Positions 22,792 to 33,768 of a stretch of 64,000 nucleotides of DNA are shown here, piece by piece; the first letter of the stretch is position 1; each line of letters begins with the position of its first letter. Source of the DNA: Volvox africanus (Eukaryota > Chlorophyta > Chlorophyceae > Chlamydomonadales > Volvocaceae); contig BSDZ01000016.1 of NCBI GenBank assembly GCA_030268105.1, positions 2,735,501 through 2,799,500 on the forward strand. The letters run 5' to 3'. The notes under the pieces are model-generated. The model made no database searches, was not told the origin of the DNA, and was given only the letters and a program-made list of their open reading frames with translations. A program made the translations under genes and the position numbers.

Positions 22792-23992
22792 CCTAGCTAG
22801 CCAACCCGATTTTGTTGTGGCTGCTAGAGCACCGGATAGAGGTCTTGAGACTGTTGGCGCGCGAGCCACTCAAGAGCCCCTTTTCCTTCAGACCCCTGCT
22901 CACTTAATTGTGCCGCATTCAGCAGTTAACACCAATATGGACAACACTGCTGGACCAAGGGTTCTGCCATTACCTCAAGCTCGAGGGTATGATGACATCC
23001 CTGAGGTGATGAGATTGTCAATTCCCGTTCCTAGGCTCAATATTTCGCTGACCGACAAGACACCAGGGCATAGCATAGCCGATGCAACTCGTGCGTACGT
23101 GCGTGACGCTAAAAAGTATCTCCAGGCTGTTCATGGTGGCGATAATGACGGTATCAGGTGTCTCTTCGTTGGCAACACCCTCGAGGGCTCAGCGAAGGAC
23201 TGGTATCGCAATTGAACCAACGCCCGGGGCAACTATACTTTTGACGAGATGATCGCCGCTTTGCTCGCACGATTCGCTACTGAGGTTCAAGCACGTGATG
23301 TGGAAGCTCGTAAGGTTTTGGCAGCCGGTAGCTACCACATGCGTCGGGATGAAAATGTACCTGCGTACCAGTCACGCTTCGAAGCACTTGTGACTCCCAT
23401 TGCTGACCTCACTGAATCCGAGCGTGTCTTTTGGTTTAGGCGAGGCCTGACGAAAATTTTGGCTAAATGGTGCGCTACTGACTTGGCTGGGGTGCCGATC
23501 AAGTCGTATGATGCTTTGGTCGCTTTTGCTAAGGGCACGGAGATACGACTCCTTGCCGGTGAGGAAGATATCCAGTCTACCCCTCGTGCAAATGCTGTGC
23601 AAGTGCAGGATCCGCTTGGGGAAGCCGTAGCTCTTGACCATGACTTTGGAGCGACCCGCCCCACGCCTACTGCCGCGACGCGACGCAGCAACCGGCAACG
23701 CCAGGCTCGCGGGGGCGCTAGCTCGGGTGTCCGTGGGTCAGGAGGAGCAGGTCCGAGCTCGGACCCGGCTAAAAACAGGAAGCGTGGTGGTGCGCCGTCG
23801 ACGGCAGCCGCACAGCGTTCCGACCCCAATGCAAAGCGGACTCACACGGACGACACGTATATGCCAAAATGGAATTGCAATCGTTCTGAATTCGAGCGTC
23901 AGAAATTGGCCAACGTTTGTCTACGGTGTGCGGAGAGCCATTCCACGAAGGATTGCCCGCTAATGCCGCCGTTTGTACCTCAGCCGAAATAG
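22757..23992 (+). pseudogene. gag: gag of A6, one nonsense codon
   Basis: The codon at the A3/A4 stop is CGA here, but the Trp codon of WYRNW is TGA (23213-23215). Downstream the frame is open through the core and the zinc knuckle to UAG at 23990-23992. The same TGA occurs in the duplicate A9. Confidence 0.88.
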
Positions 23993-26894
23993 GGGCTTGC
24001 CCCGGTTCCAGCGGCGGGGGCACCACCTGGGATTTCTGAACTAACGCGTGGTCGGTGGTCATCCTTACGGCCAGCCGTGAAGGCATTGTTGCCTTGTGTA
24101 CTTGGACACATCGAGCGAGTCATTGCGCGACGCATCACGCTTGACGGACGCACGGGACTTCTCTGCTTCGACCCGTTGTGTAATATGTTTACACCTCGCC
24201 GTCCCCTGTCGTCTATCGATCTGTCTAACCACGTGGTTTTGTTCATCCCCTCGTCTCTGCGTGAGATGTCGGAACAGTTGGCCATATACAGGAGGTGTAG
24301 GCGTCAATATCCAGGCACCGCCGCATGTGTTTTACTCCCCGCTTTCTGTCGGCGCAAGGCAGAGGCATCGTTAAGGGGTATGCGGCATGTCCACCGGTTC
24401 GAGCCGGGCCCCGTTTTGTTTAATGGTGTGGATCGGGAGGGTACGCTGGCTCCGTGGCCAAGCACATCCTACTCGGTTGACGTTTTGTACGAAGCTCCTG
24501 ACGGGGGTGCCGTGGGTTACGGACCCGCCCTAAGTGCACTAACGTTATCTGCTGGGCAGTCGCTCGTAGATAACCGTGTCCCTGTGGTTCAGATCGGTTT
24601 GAATGGCCGTACTCTGAAGGCACTTGTTGACACCGGTGCCAGCGACGACTTCATCTCTGTCGCAGAGGTGAATGTGCTGGGGTTGTCCCCAGAGTCGTCT
24701 GATTGTCCACAGGTTACCCTTGCTGACGGGGGTAAGCATCCCATCGTGGGCAGGATTACCCTTAGCCTATCGATAGGCCCTTTGCGTGTTGTGACCCGGC
24801 CGTACGTGCTGCAGGGCTTAGCAGAGACTGCACCGTACATAATGGGGTCGTCGACATTACGGCAGTACCGCGCGCGCATCGACATGGAGACCGCAACCCT
24901 GCATATGTGCAAGGGTACTCTGTCGATTAAGGTACCTTTCCTGTCGTTCGAACATGTCACACCAAAGGAGGGCGAAACTGAGGCGGTGCCTATGGTTAAT
25001 TTCGCTGTGACCGCAATGGCCGCGCGAATCGAACCAGAGCTAGTCGGGCGTAAGGAGGCCGTCCGTTTGTTACGGAAGGGTGCCCACGGACTGCTTTTAA
25101 GGCCACGGGTGAGCTGTTGTGTCACCACTGCGCAGATTTCTGTGGATCCTGAGGTTGAGGCCCTACTGTCGCAGTATGAGGACGTCTTTAAAGATATCCC
25201 TGGCCTACCACCTATGCGTCCTGTTGATCACACAATCCCTCTCGTGCCTGGAGCGCAGCCTACGGCCCGGCCAATGTACAGGTTGAGTCCATTGGAGCTG
25301 GACGAGGTGAAGCGCCAGGTGACGGATTTGCTCGCGAAGGGTATGATACGCCCCAGCACATCCCCGTATTCTGCACCGATTTTGTTTGTCGGTAAGAAGG
25401 ATGGGACCTTGCGCATGTGCATTGATTACCGGGGGTTAAATGTGAATACGGTGAAAAATCGCTACCCTTTGCCACGCGTTGACGACCTGTTGGATAAGCT
25501 GAAGGGTTCGGCTTACTTTTCCTCAATTGACTTACAACAGGGCTACAATCAGATTCGCATCGCTGCATCTGATATCCCTACTACGCAAATCGTCGTTCCG
25601 AACGACGACGCGCTACGCTACGACATCCTTGCGCGGTTCCACGAGGACCCGTTAGCAGGACACCCTGGTAGCAAGCGGTTGGTCGAGTTGGTGCAACGTT
25701 CCTTTCGGTGGCCTCGTTTGACTAACGATGCGGCGAACTTCGTACAGACATGCAGTCTGTGCCAGCGCAATAAGGCTTTGTCCGGTAAGGGCCATGGGTT
25801 GTTGCAACCGTTGCCTGTCCGGGATGCGCCTTGGGAAAGTGTTTCCATGGACTTCATAGTCGCGCTGCCCAAAACTGAGGGGGGATATGATGCGGTGTTC
25901 GTAATGGTCGATCGTCTATCTAAGATGGTTTACCTAGCACCATGCACATCGTCCTGCACGGCTGAACAAACCGCACGTTTGTTTTTCGACAATATGGTTC
26001 GGTTACACGGGGTTCCCAAAAATGTGATCTTGGACCGCGGTGGGCAGTTCACGTCTAAGTTTTGGGAAGCGCTCTGCAAACTAGTTGGCATGCGCGTCAA
26101 CCTGAGCACGGCGTATCACCCGCAGACTGATGGTCAAACCGAACGCACAAATCGCACGTTGGGTGATATGTTGCGCAATTATGCTGGTCGCACACCACTC
26201 GTTTGGGATACATATTTGACTGTGGCAGAATTCGCGCTTAACAACGCTGTTAACCGCTCTACAGGCAAAAGTCCGTTCTTTCTTAACTACGGGTTTCATC
26301 CCGCGCTACCCATGTGGCGTGAGTTGGAAGTGAACGTGCCTGCTGCTAAACATTTTGCCAAGTCTTTTATGTCCCGAATCACAGACGTGAAGTCGTGTTT
26401 GGATGCGGCGCAGCAACGAAGGACAACTCGTGTTGCTAAGCACCAAGAACTTGTGTTCCTTGGCCGACGGATCCCGAAAACTCTTACCCTGCTGGATTGG
26501 TCCGTATCCTGTCATGCGCATGGTTGGGAATGTGGCTGTGGAGCTTGCATTGCCCGCTGATATGACCATTCACCCCACGTTTCACTTATCGCTTGTCCGT
26601 CCTTATCGTGGTACGGAACCCCTCCCTGAGCCTGCTAACGCCCCCGCAACAATCGAACCAGTTCCCGAGACCTGGATCGCTGGTAAACAGAAGTTTTACG
26701 ATGTGGAGCGGGTGTTAGATTATCGCGTGCGTTGTGTGGGCCGACATCAACGTAAGCGGACAGTACACGAGTACTTGGTCAAGTGGACAGGGTATACCAG
26801 CGAGCACAACTCATGGGAACCGGCACGCAACTTCTCACAGGACATGAAGCCTCTGCTCGAAAACGCCCGCAAACGTGCCACGCAAGCCCAATGA
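23993..26894 (+). pseudogene. pol: pol of A6: RT/RNase H deleted in frame, integrase frameshifted
   Basis: In frame with gag after the UAG. Linker, protease and the first part of RT (to AASDIP) are present. Then 1113 bp (371 codons), including YLDD and RNase H, are missing, and the sequence continues in frame with [13 protein letters not shown] of the integrase. The product is open for 827 codons from 24077 but has no RT active site. Near 26420 a net 47-bp deletion shifts frame before the GPY/F module; the rest, including the chromodomain (to 26894), lies in another frame. Confidence 0.9.
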
Positions 26895-26953
26895 CCCTTG
26901 CAGTCGATGCTGTATGAAGCAGCGAGGACGCTGCATACGGGAGGGGGGATAAT
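26895..26953 (+). promoter_or_regulatory. A6 polypurine tract and hairpin
   Basis: Purine run GGGAGGGGGG at about 26939-26948, preceded by the hairpin (here AAGCAGCG...CGCTGCAT with one mismatch). Confidence 0.78.
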
Positions 26954-27786
26954 TGTTGTGCTACGGTTCATTTCCCGCCAATGCGTAGGTCGATGCGACC
27001 CTACAAGGCGAAGTGTTATCTTGATGAACGCATGAATGACTATTGCATATGAATGAACCTGCATGATATAGATGTATTCGCATACATTTATATATGCATT
27101 TGGCGTGTTATCATTATCCATCACGACATCGCATCATGGCAAATCCGCCTAGCATGCATGAAATACCGAATCATTGAAGTGCGCATTATGCTCGTGCTAT
27201 GGAACGATAAGTAATATGATTTGATATAATATTACTTCATTACAGCACACGTTGAGAGCGCCGCACTCGTCACGATGCATGTCTTCCAACCGAATATCGT
27301 TATTCGGACCCTTGCATCATGTGAATGCCGGAAAGGCTTATACGTTGTTATGCGTAGACATCGCCTATACGCAGTAGGGTTGTCACACTTAGGATCGGCC
27401 TCCTAGTGTGCATCGTACGGCATTGCGATGCTGCGAGTATAACAGATGTGAGGACGGCTAAGCAAGATAAGACATTCGATACCGGAGAACACTCGTGTGT
27501 TCTACATTATCATTGCTATACGCTACTCTACTTAGCCCGAGCTAAGCCTAAACTTCGCTATCACCGCCGCGTGATGATTGCTTGCTTCCGGCGCTGACGG
27601 CGATTACGTCCATTGCACTGCTTCGATCTGTAAGACTGTAAGTTATATCTCTTCTTGTCTTGAAGTCTTCCGCTGTCTCTGTTTGCTCTCGTTTGCCTTG
27701 CTGTACTTGCAAGTGCTCGCGCATCGGTGTCGCAAGCCTTCAGACGTGCAGATACTTATGAGCAAACACGAAGGAGAGGTACAACA
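26954..27786 (+). repeat. 3' LTR of A6
   Basis: 833 bp, TTACAG subgroup with ACTTAGGA/TCCTAGTGTG stem. Directly followed, without leader or primer binding site, by gag sequence of A7. Confidence 0.95.
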
Positions 27787-29286
27787 ATGATACGCCGCTC
27801 ACTAGCGTAGCAAGCCAACCCGAATTTGTTGTGGCTGCTAGAGCTCCGGATAGAGGTCTTGAGACTGTAGGTACACGAGCCACTCAAGAGCCCCTTGTCC
27901 TTCGAACCCCTGCCCACTTAATTGTGCCGCATTCAGCAGTTAATACGAATATGGACAACACTGCTGGGCCACGGGTCCTGCCATTACCTCAATCGCAAGG
28001 GCACGCTGCCATTCCTGAGGTGATGAGATTGACAATTCCCGTTCCTAGGCTTAAAATCTCGCTGAGTGAAAAGACACCAGGGCATAGCATAGCCGATGCA
28101 ACTCGTGCGTACATGCGCGACGCTAAAAAGTATCTCCAGGCTGTTCATGGTGGCGATAATGATGGTATCAGGTGTCTCTTCGTTGGCAACACCCTCGAGG
28201 GCTCAGCGAAGGACTGGTATCGCAATTGGACCAACGCCCGGGGCAACTATACTTTTGACGAGTTGGTCGCCGCTTTGCTCGCACGATTCACTACTGAGGT
28301 TCAAGCACGCGATGTGGAAGCTCGTAAGGTTTTGGCAGCCGGTAGCTACCACATGCGTCGGGATGAAAATGTACCTGCGTACCAGTCACACTTCGAAGGA
28401 CTTGTGACTCCCATTGCTGACCTCACTGAATCCGAGCGTGTCTTTTGGTTTAGGCGAGGCCTGACGAAACTTTTGGCTAAATGGTGCGCTACTGACTTGT
28501 CTGGGGTGCCGTTCAAGTCGTACGATGCCTTGGTCACTTTTGCTAAGGGTACGGAGATACGACTCCTGGCTGGTGAAGAAGATGTCCAGTCTACCCCTCG
28601 TGCAAATGCTGTGCAAGTGCAGGATCCGCTTGGGGAAGCTGTGGCTCTGGACCAGGAACTTGGAGCTACCCGCCCCACGCCTACTGCCACGGCGCAACGC
28701 AGCAACCGGCAACGCAAGGCACGCGGGGGCGCTAGCTCGGGTGTCCGCGGGTCAGGAGGAGCAGGTCCGAGGTCGGACACAGCTAAAAGCAGGAAGCGTG
28801 GTGGTGTGCAGTCGACGGCAGCCGCACAGCGCTCTGACCCCAATGCAAAGCAGACTCGCACGGATGACCCATTGATGCCAAAATGGAATTGCAATCGTTC
28901 CGAGTTCGAACGTCGGAATGCGGCCAATGTTTGTCTACAGTGCGCGGAAAGCCATCCTACCAAGGATTGCCTGTTTACGGGACTTCTCTGCTTCGATCCG
29001 CTGTGTAATCTGTTTACACCACGCCGTCCCCTGTCGTCCATCTATCTGCCAAACCACGTGGTTTTGTTCATCCACTCGTCTCTGCGTGAGATGTCGGAAC
29101 AGTTGGCCGTTTACAGGAGATGTAGGCGTCAATATCCAGGCACCGCCGCATGTGTGTTACTCCCTGCTTTCTGTCGGCGCAAGGCAGAGGCATCGTTAAG
29201 GGGTGTGCGGTGTGTCCACCGGTTCGAGCCGGGCCCCGTTTTGTTTAACAGTGTGGATCGGGAGGGTATGCTGGCTCTGTGGCCAG
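27787..29286 (+). pseudogene. gag: A7: gag fused to pol linker by deletion, no start codon
   Basis: Begins at the sixth gag codon region (GATACGCC) exactly at an LTR end, so the leader and gag ATG are gone. The frame is open from there; core, basic linker and zinc knuckle (CLQCAESH..KDC) are present. At 28975-28977 a 190-bp deletion with one added T removes the end of gag, the UAG and the start of pol, so gag runs straight into the linker ([10 protein letters not shown]). Near 29286 it passes into family B leader sequence, where the frame closes at 29397-29399. A10 is the duplicate without the deletion. Confidence 0.85.
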
Positions 29287-29910
29287 GGACAAGGAGTTTA
29301 CTTGAACGTGGACAGTACTCGAGTGAAAATTCCAAAGGTAGAGTCCTACCTTACTCTCTTTTTCCTTTTAAGGTACTAATTGAAATACATGTTGTGTGAT
29401 CAGTATCCACCAACTATGAAGGAGAGTGATCAGGCTATTATTAGTGTCCAATATGAAGAACCGGAGACCACACCGAACGTTGATAACTTATATAATCCCC
29501 AATCAGATGCTCCCCAGTCGAACTCCCCTTATCCAGCTCAGAAACCTCCTGGGGCGTCAGATCCTATGAGGCCCACCGAGGTGGAGCAGAACCCAGCGAT
29601 GGTATCGCTACAGCAACTTATGGATGAAGGTGGGGTCCCTGGTTTCGTAGTCCCAACGCCTCAACTACATATTCGTCATGATGCCGAACCTAAGACTATC
29701 GCAAGTGCCACTCGTTCCTATGTCCGTGATACTAAAAAGTACCTGAAGTTGGTAAAGGGTGGTGATCGCGACGAAGTGAAGTGTCTTTTCATCGGAGCTA
29801 CACTAAGCGGCGTCGTGAGAGAATGGTATGATCATTGGACCACTGTACAGGAGCACTTTACGTTCGAAGAATTAATTAACGTGCTCCTTAATAATTTCGC
29901 TCCCGGAAAT
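29287..29910 (+). pseudogene. gag: B1: family B leader end and gag N-terminal part
   Basis: 29287-29388 matches the leader of B3 (on the opposite strand at 59944 onward). gag starts at ATG 29389 (or 29416), with a Pro/Ser/Asn-rich acidic N-terminus (ESDQAIISVQYEEPETTPN) and the start of a Retrotrans_gag-like core (SATRSYVRDTKKYLKLVKGG, EWYDHWTTVQEHFTFEEL) clearly related to that of family A. It breaks off at about 29910, where sequence switches to family B integrase on the opposite strand. Confidence 0.82.
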
Positions 29911-31796
29911 CAGTCCGTCGTCCGTTGTTGTGCCGCGTCCAAGCATGCCTTCGTGTCTGTCATGCGGGATAGGAACGACTTGGCAAAGGTTTTAGCCGCT
30001 GGAATATTTACCTCCAACTCTCGCCACACGGGTAGCGCAGGATGGAATCCATAATTCAGAAAGAAAGGGCTTTGACCTGTAGAGCGGTTAACAGTGTTGT
30101 TAAGTGTAAATTCTGCCGAAGTCAGAAACATATCCCAAACAGAGGGTGTGCGTCCCACGAAATTTCGTAACATATCGCCCAGCGTGCGATTTGTGCGTTC
30201 GGTTTGCCCATCGGATTGTGGATGATATGCTGTGCTCAAATGAACGTGCATGCCGACGAGTTGACATAGCGCTTCCCAAAACTTAGACGTGAATTGACCG
30301 CCGCGATCGGATATCACATTTTTAGGAACGCCATGCAATGGGACCACGTTATCGAAAAATAATCATGCTGTTTGTTCAGCGGTGCAAGACAAGGTGCAGG
30401 GGGCTAAGTGAACCATCTTGGTCAAGCGATCAACCATAACGAACACCGAGTCGTATCCCCCCTCAGTTTTAGGCAGCGTGACTACAAAGTCCATAGAAAC
30501 ACTTTCCCAAGGGGCATTTGGTATAGGTAAAGGTTGTAATAAACCCTGGCCCTTACCGGATAGTGCTTTATTGCGCTGACATAAACTGCACCTTTGCACG
30601 AAGTTTTCCGCATCCTTCACCACGCGCGGCCACCAGAACGAGCGCCGTACTAGCTCTGCCAATCGCGTGCTTCCAGGATGTCCTGCTAACGGGTCCTCGT
30701 GGAACCGAGCAAGAATATCGTAGCGCAAAGCGTCGTCGTTCGGCACAACAATTTGTGTGGTCGAGCCATCCTTCCGCAGCCATAAATTGTGCGCTTGTGC
30801 AGATGTTTCACATTACTTGGCAAAACAAACCATAGGTCTACTTCATACGCTATCTTTAGTCGCTGCGCGAGATCCGCTGCTATCGGCACCTCCTGACTGC
30901 GTGAATGGGTAACCTGTGCTGCTAGAATTGCAGCGTGTAATGATGGGTGGCGACTGAGGGCGTCAGCAATATTAATTCTGCCGGCGATATACTCCCATGT
31001 ACAGTCGAAACGAGATAGATACTCCATCCACCGGGCTTGTCGTCGGTTAAGTGTGGGGACACTCTGCAAGAATGTCAGTGGTTTGTGATCGGTCTTCAGC
31101 ATAAAAGGGCGGCCTTCGAGGTAACAGCGCCATTCCTTTAAAGCATGTAGAGCTGCCAACAGCTCCTGCTCTCCGGTTGTATATCGGGTCTCCGCACCCG
31201 AGAACTTTTTACTCGTGAAGGCGATCGGTCGTCCTTCCTGCAACAATACAGCGCCGCTTCCTACACGTTCTTCTTTATGACCATTTGAGCTCCTAACTAC
31301 TCCGGTATCGATAGCAATTTTTATTCCGTATTTTTCTAAAACAAAATCATCATCGTTGATTCTGTCAATTAAATTATAATTATACATGCAAGGAAGCATC
31401 CGATATTACTTCAACACGAAACGGCAACGAGTAATCAGGGAAAGAAAGTGTAACGTCGTCGGCGACGATTCGCTTGAGCTCTTCGAATGCCTGCTGACAC
31501 GCAGGTGTCCAGGCCTCTAGCGACACGAAACCTACTTTCTTCGTCAAATTCGTAAGCGGGGCCGCAATAATGGAGTATTTATTAATAAACTTACGGAAGT
31601 AGTTGGTCAAACTTAAGAACTGGCGTAGTTTGGTGAGGTTCTGAGGTGCGGGCCATTCACGAACCACAGCTACCTTCCGTGGGTCCATCCTTATTCCAGT
31701 GGCCGACACGATGTGGCCCAAATACTCCACCTGAGGCTGCGCCCAACAACACTTGGCGCGTTTAGCAAACAATTTCTCCCGCTTCATCACCTCAAG
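29911..31796 (-). pseudogene. pol: B1: family B integrase, RNase H and RT end, inverted and broken
   Basis: On the minus strand from right to left: the end of RT with its connection (KREKLFAKRAK...[12 protein letters not shown]), RNase H, integrase HHCC and DDE. There are several breaks: an AT-rich insert of about 124 bp at 31262-31385; a one-base loss near 30787 (restored in the duplicate B2); TGA at 30365-30363 where family A has an Arg codon; and truncation at DAAQQRTTD. The RT side is cut at KRE...LEVMK and joins an LTR end at 31797. Gag, protease and RT active site are absent. Confidence 0.87.
31262..31385. other. AT-rich foreign insert in B1 RNase H
   Basis: About 124 bp, much richer in A+T than its surroundings, between GCGCCGCTTCC and TGCAAGGAAGC. 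B3 is uninterrupted at the equivalent place (63073-63095). On the minus strand it is open and would read LIDRINDDDFVLEKYGIKIA..., but joins RNase H in the wrong frame on one side. Source not recognised. Confidence 0.65.
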
Positions 31797-31933
31797 TGTT
31801 GTATCCTTCCTTCTTCAACCATGCACTGAATCTGCACGTCTGAATGTTAGCGAGTGCGCACCGTGCTTAAGAACAGCAAGGCGATCCAATGCGAGTAAAG
31901 TGACAGCGGAAGACTCAAGATTAAGGAAAGATT
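31797..31933 (-). repeat. Family B LTR fragment (last 137 bp)
   Basis: Matches the last 137 bp of the B3 LTR (60380 onward), with the terminal ACAACA (TGTTGT in plus reading) joined to RT sequence on the left. It ends at the telomere-type repeats. Confidence 0.88.
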
Positions 31934-32038
31934 AAGGGTTTAGGGTTTAGGGTTTAGGGTTGTAGGGTTGTAGGGTTTTTGGGTTTAGGGTTTTAGGGGT
32001 TTTAGCCTTAGGGTTTTAACCCTAAACCCTAAAACCCT
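31934..32038. repeat. Head-to-head telomere-type repeats
   Basis: Left part: imperfect TTTAGGG units reading rightwards (three perfect in a row, then TTGTAGGG, TTTTTGGG and TTTTAGGG variants). Right part from about 32017: CCCTAAA units (AACCCTAAACCCTAAAACCC). The turn is GGGTTTTAACCC at 32011-32022. Each half has the orientation a chromosome end would have. Confidence 0.9.
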
Positions 32039-32040
32039 AT

Positions 32041-32644
32041 CCATTGGCATTTTATATCACGTAATAATACTTTAAATATTACTATCTCATCTACGTCATA
32101 AACCATACGTGTAAGAGAGAATGCGAAGATCGCGATTGTTGGGTCGGCAACCGAATATCGATATTCGGTTCTTCGCATACTGCATGCGTTGCATCCCTTA
32201 ATATCACGGATGACACGATATTTAGAACAGTGCTATGAAGGTACTCACACTTGATGTCGGAATCCAGTAAGACCTGTACTGCGCATTGGTATCGCGACGT
32301 GATAGGTGCGAGGACGGCCGCCTAGAGACCAAAGTCGGCTCACGCTACTTTGGACTAAGTACTCGTGTACTTAACTCTATCTAATTCGCATACATACATT
32401 ATACTCATTTATATTCGGCCTGAGCTATTCCAGCACAGCATCTCCAGCCGAATGATGAACATTGCCCGCAGGGTCTGACGGCCATTTACCGATTTGTAAA
32501 CGAAGACTATCTTTCCTTATCATTGAGTCTTCCGCTGTCACTTTGTTCGCATTGGATTGCCTTGCTGTTCGTAAGCTTGGTGTGCACTAGCTAACATTCA
32601 GACGTGCAGATTCAGTGCATGATCGAAGAAGGAAGGATACAACA
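32041..32644 (+). repeat. Family B LTR fragment (last about 604 bp)
   Basis: Plus-strand orientation, ending GGATACAACA. It aligns with the 3' three quarters of the B3 LTR. It contains CCGAATATCGATATTCGG (perfect palindrome) near 32152-32169 and AAGTAC-TCGT-GTACTT at 32357-32372. So the telomere block sits between two truncated, oppositely oriented LTRs of the same family. Confidence 0.88.
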
Positions 32645-32944
32645 GCCTCAAAAGCAGTCCATGGGCACCCTTCCGTAACAAAACGGACAGCTTCCTTATG
32701 CCCGACTAGCTCCGGTTCCATTTGTGCGGCCATTGCGGTCACGGCGAAATTAACCATAGGCACCGCCTCAGCTTTGCCCCCCTCAGGTGTGACATGGTCA
32801 AACGACAGGAAAGGTACCTTAATCGACAGAGTACCCTTGCACATATGCAGGGTTGCGGCCTCCATGTCGATGCGCGCGCGGTACTGTCGTAATGTCGCAG
32901 ACCCCATTATGTACGGTGCAGTCTCTGCTAAGCCCTGCAGCACG
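32645..32944 (-). pseudogene. pol: Protease-region fragment of family B type, inverted
   Basis: 300 bp on the minus strand coding [14 protein letters not shown]...FVTEGCPWTAFEA, downstream of the protease active site. It resembles family A ([20 protein letters not shown]) but has many replacements (AT-to-GG in GMEPELVGH etc.), so it is probably family B. It lies between an LTR-B end and an LTR-A start with no extra bases. Confidence 0.75.
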
Positions 32945-33768
32945 TGTTGTGCTACGGTTAGTTTCCCGCCGATGCGTAGGTCGATGTGATCCTACAAGGC
33001 GAAGTGCTATTGTGATGAACACATTGCATATGAATGAATCTGCATGATATAAATGTATTCGTGTACATTTATATATGCATTTGGCATGTTGTCATTATCC
33101 ATCGCGACATCGCATCATGGCAAATCCGCCTAGCATGCATGAAAGCCCGAAGCATGGAAGTGCGCATTATGCTCGTGCTACAAAACGATAAGTAATATTA
33201 TCTGATATAATATTACTTCATTAAAGCACACGTTGAGAGCGCCGCACTCGTCGTGATACATGCCCTGCAACCGGATATCGTTATCCGGACCCTTGCATCA
33301 TGTGAATGCCGGAAAGGCTTATACGTTGTTATGCGTAGACATCGCCTATACGCAGTAGGGTTGTCACATCTAGGATCGGCCTCCTGATGTGAATCGTACG
33401 GCATTGCGATGCTGCGAGTATAACAGATGTGAGGACGGCTAAGCAAGATAAGACATTCGATACCGGAGAACACTCGTGTGTTCTATATTACTATTGCTAT
33501 ACGCTATTCTACTTAGCCCGAGCTAAGCCTGAACTTCGCTAATCACCGCCGCGTGATGATTGCTTGCTTCCGGCGCTGACGGCGATTTCGTCCATTGCAT
33601 CGTTCCGATCTGTAAGACTGTAAGTTATATCTCTCTTCGTCTTGAAGTCTTCCGCTGTCTCTGTTTGCTCTCGCTTGCCTTGCTGTACTTGCAAGTGCTC
33701 GCGCATCGGTGTCGAAAGTCTCCAGACGCGCAGATACTTATGAGCAAACGCGAAGGAGAGGTACAACA
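32945..33768 (+). repeat. LTR, family A (A8)
   Basis: 824 bp, complete TGTTGTG...GTACAACA. The left neighbour is the inverted protease fragment, the right neighbour the A8 leader. Confidence 0.94.

Larger units (their letters stand above)
21468..27786 (+). mobile_element. Retrotransposon A6, internally deleted
   Basis: 5' LTR (822 bp) shared with A4, leader, gag with a stop, pol lacking the RT catalytic region, polypurine tract, 3' LTR (26954-27786, 833 bp). The two LTRs belong to different subgroups (TTTAAGCACAC versus TTACAGCACAC), so this is a recombinant structure and not a simple insertion. Confidence 0.85.
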
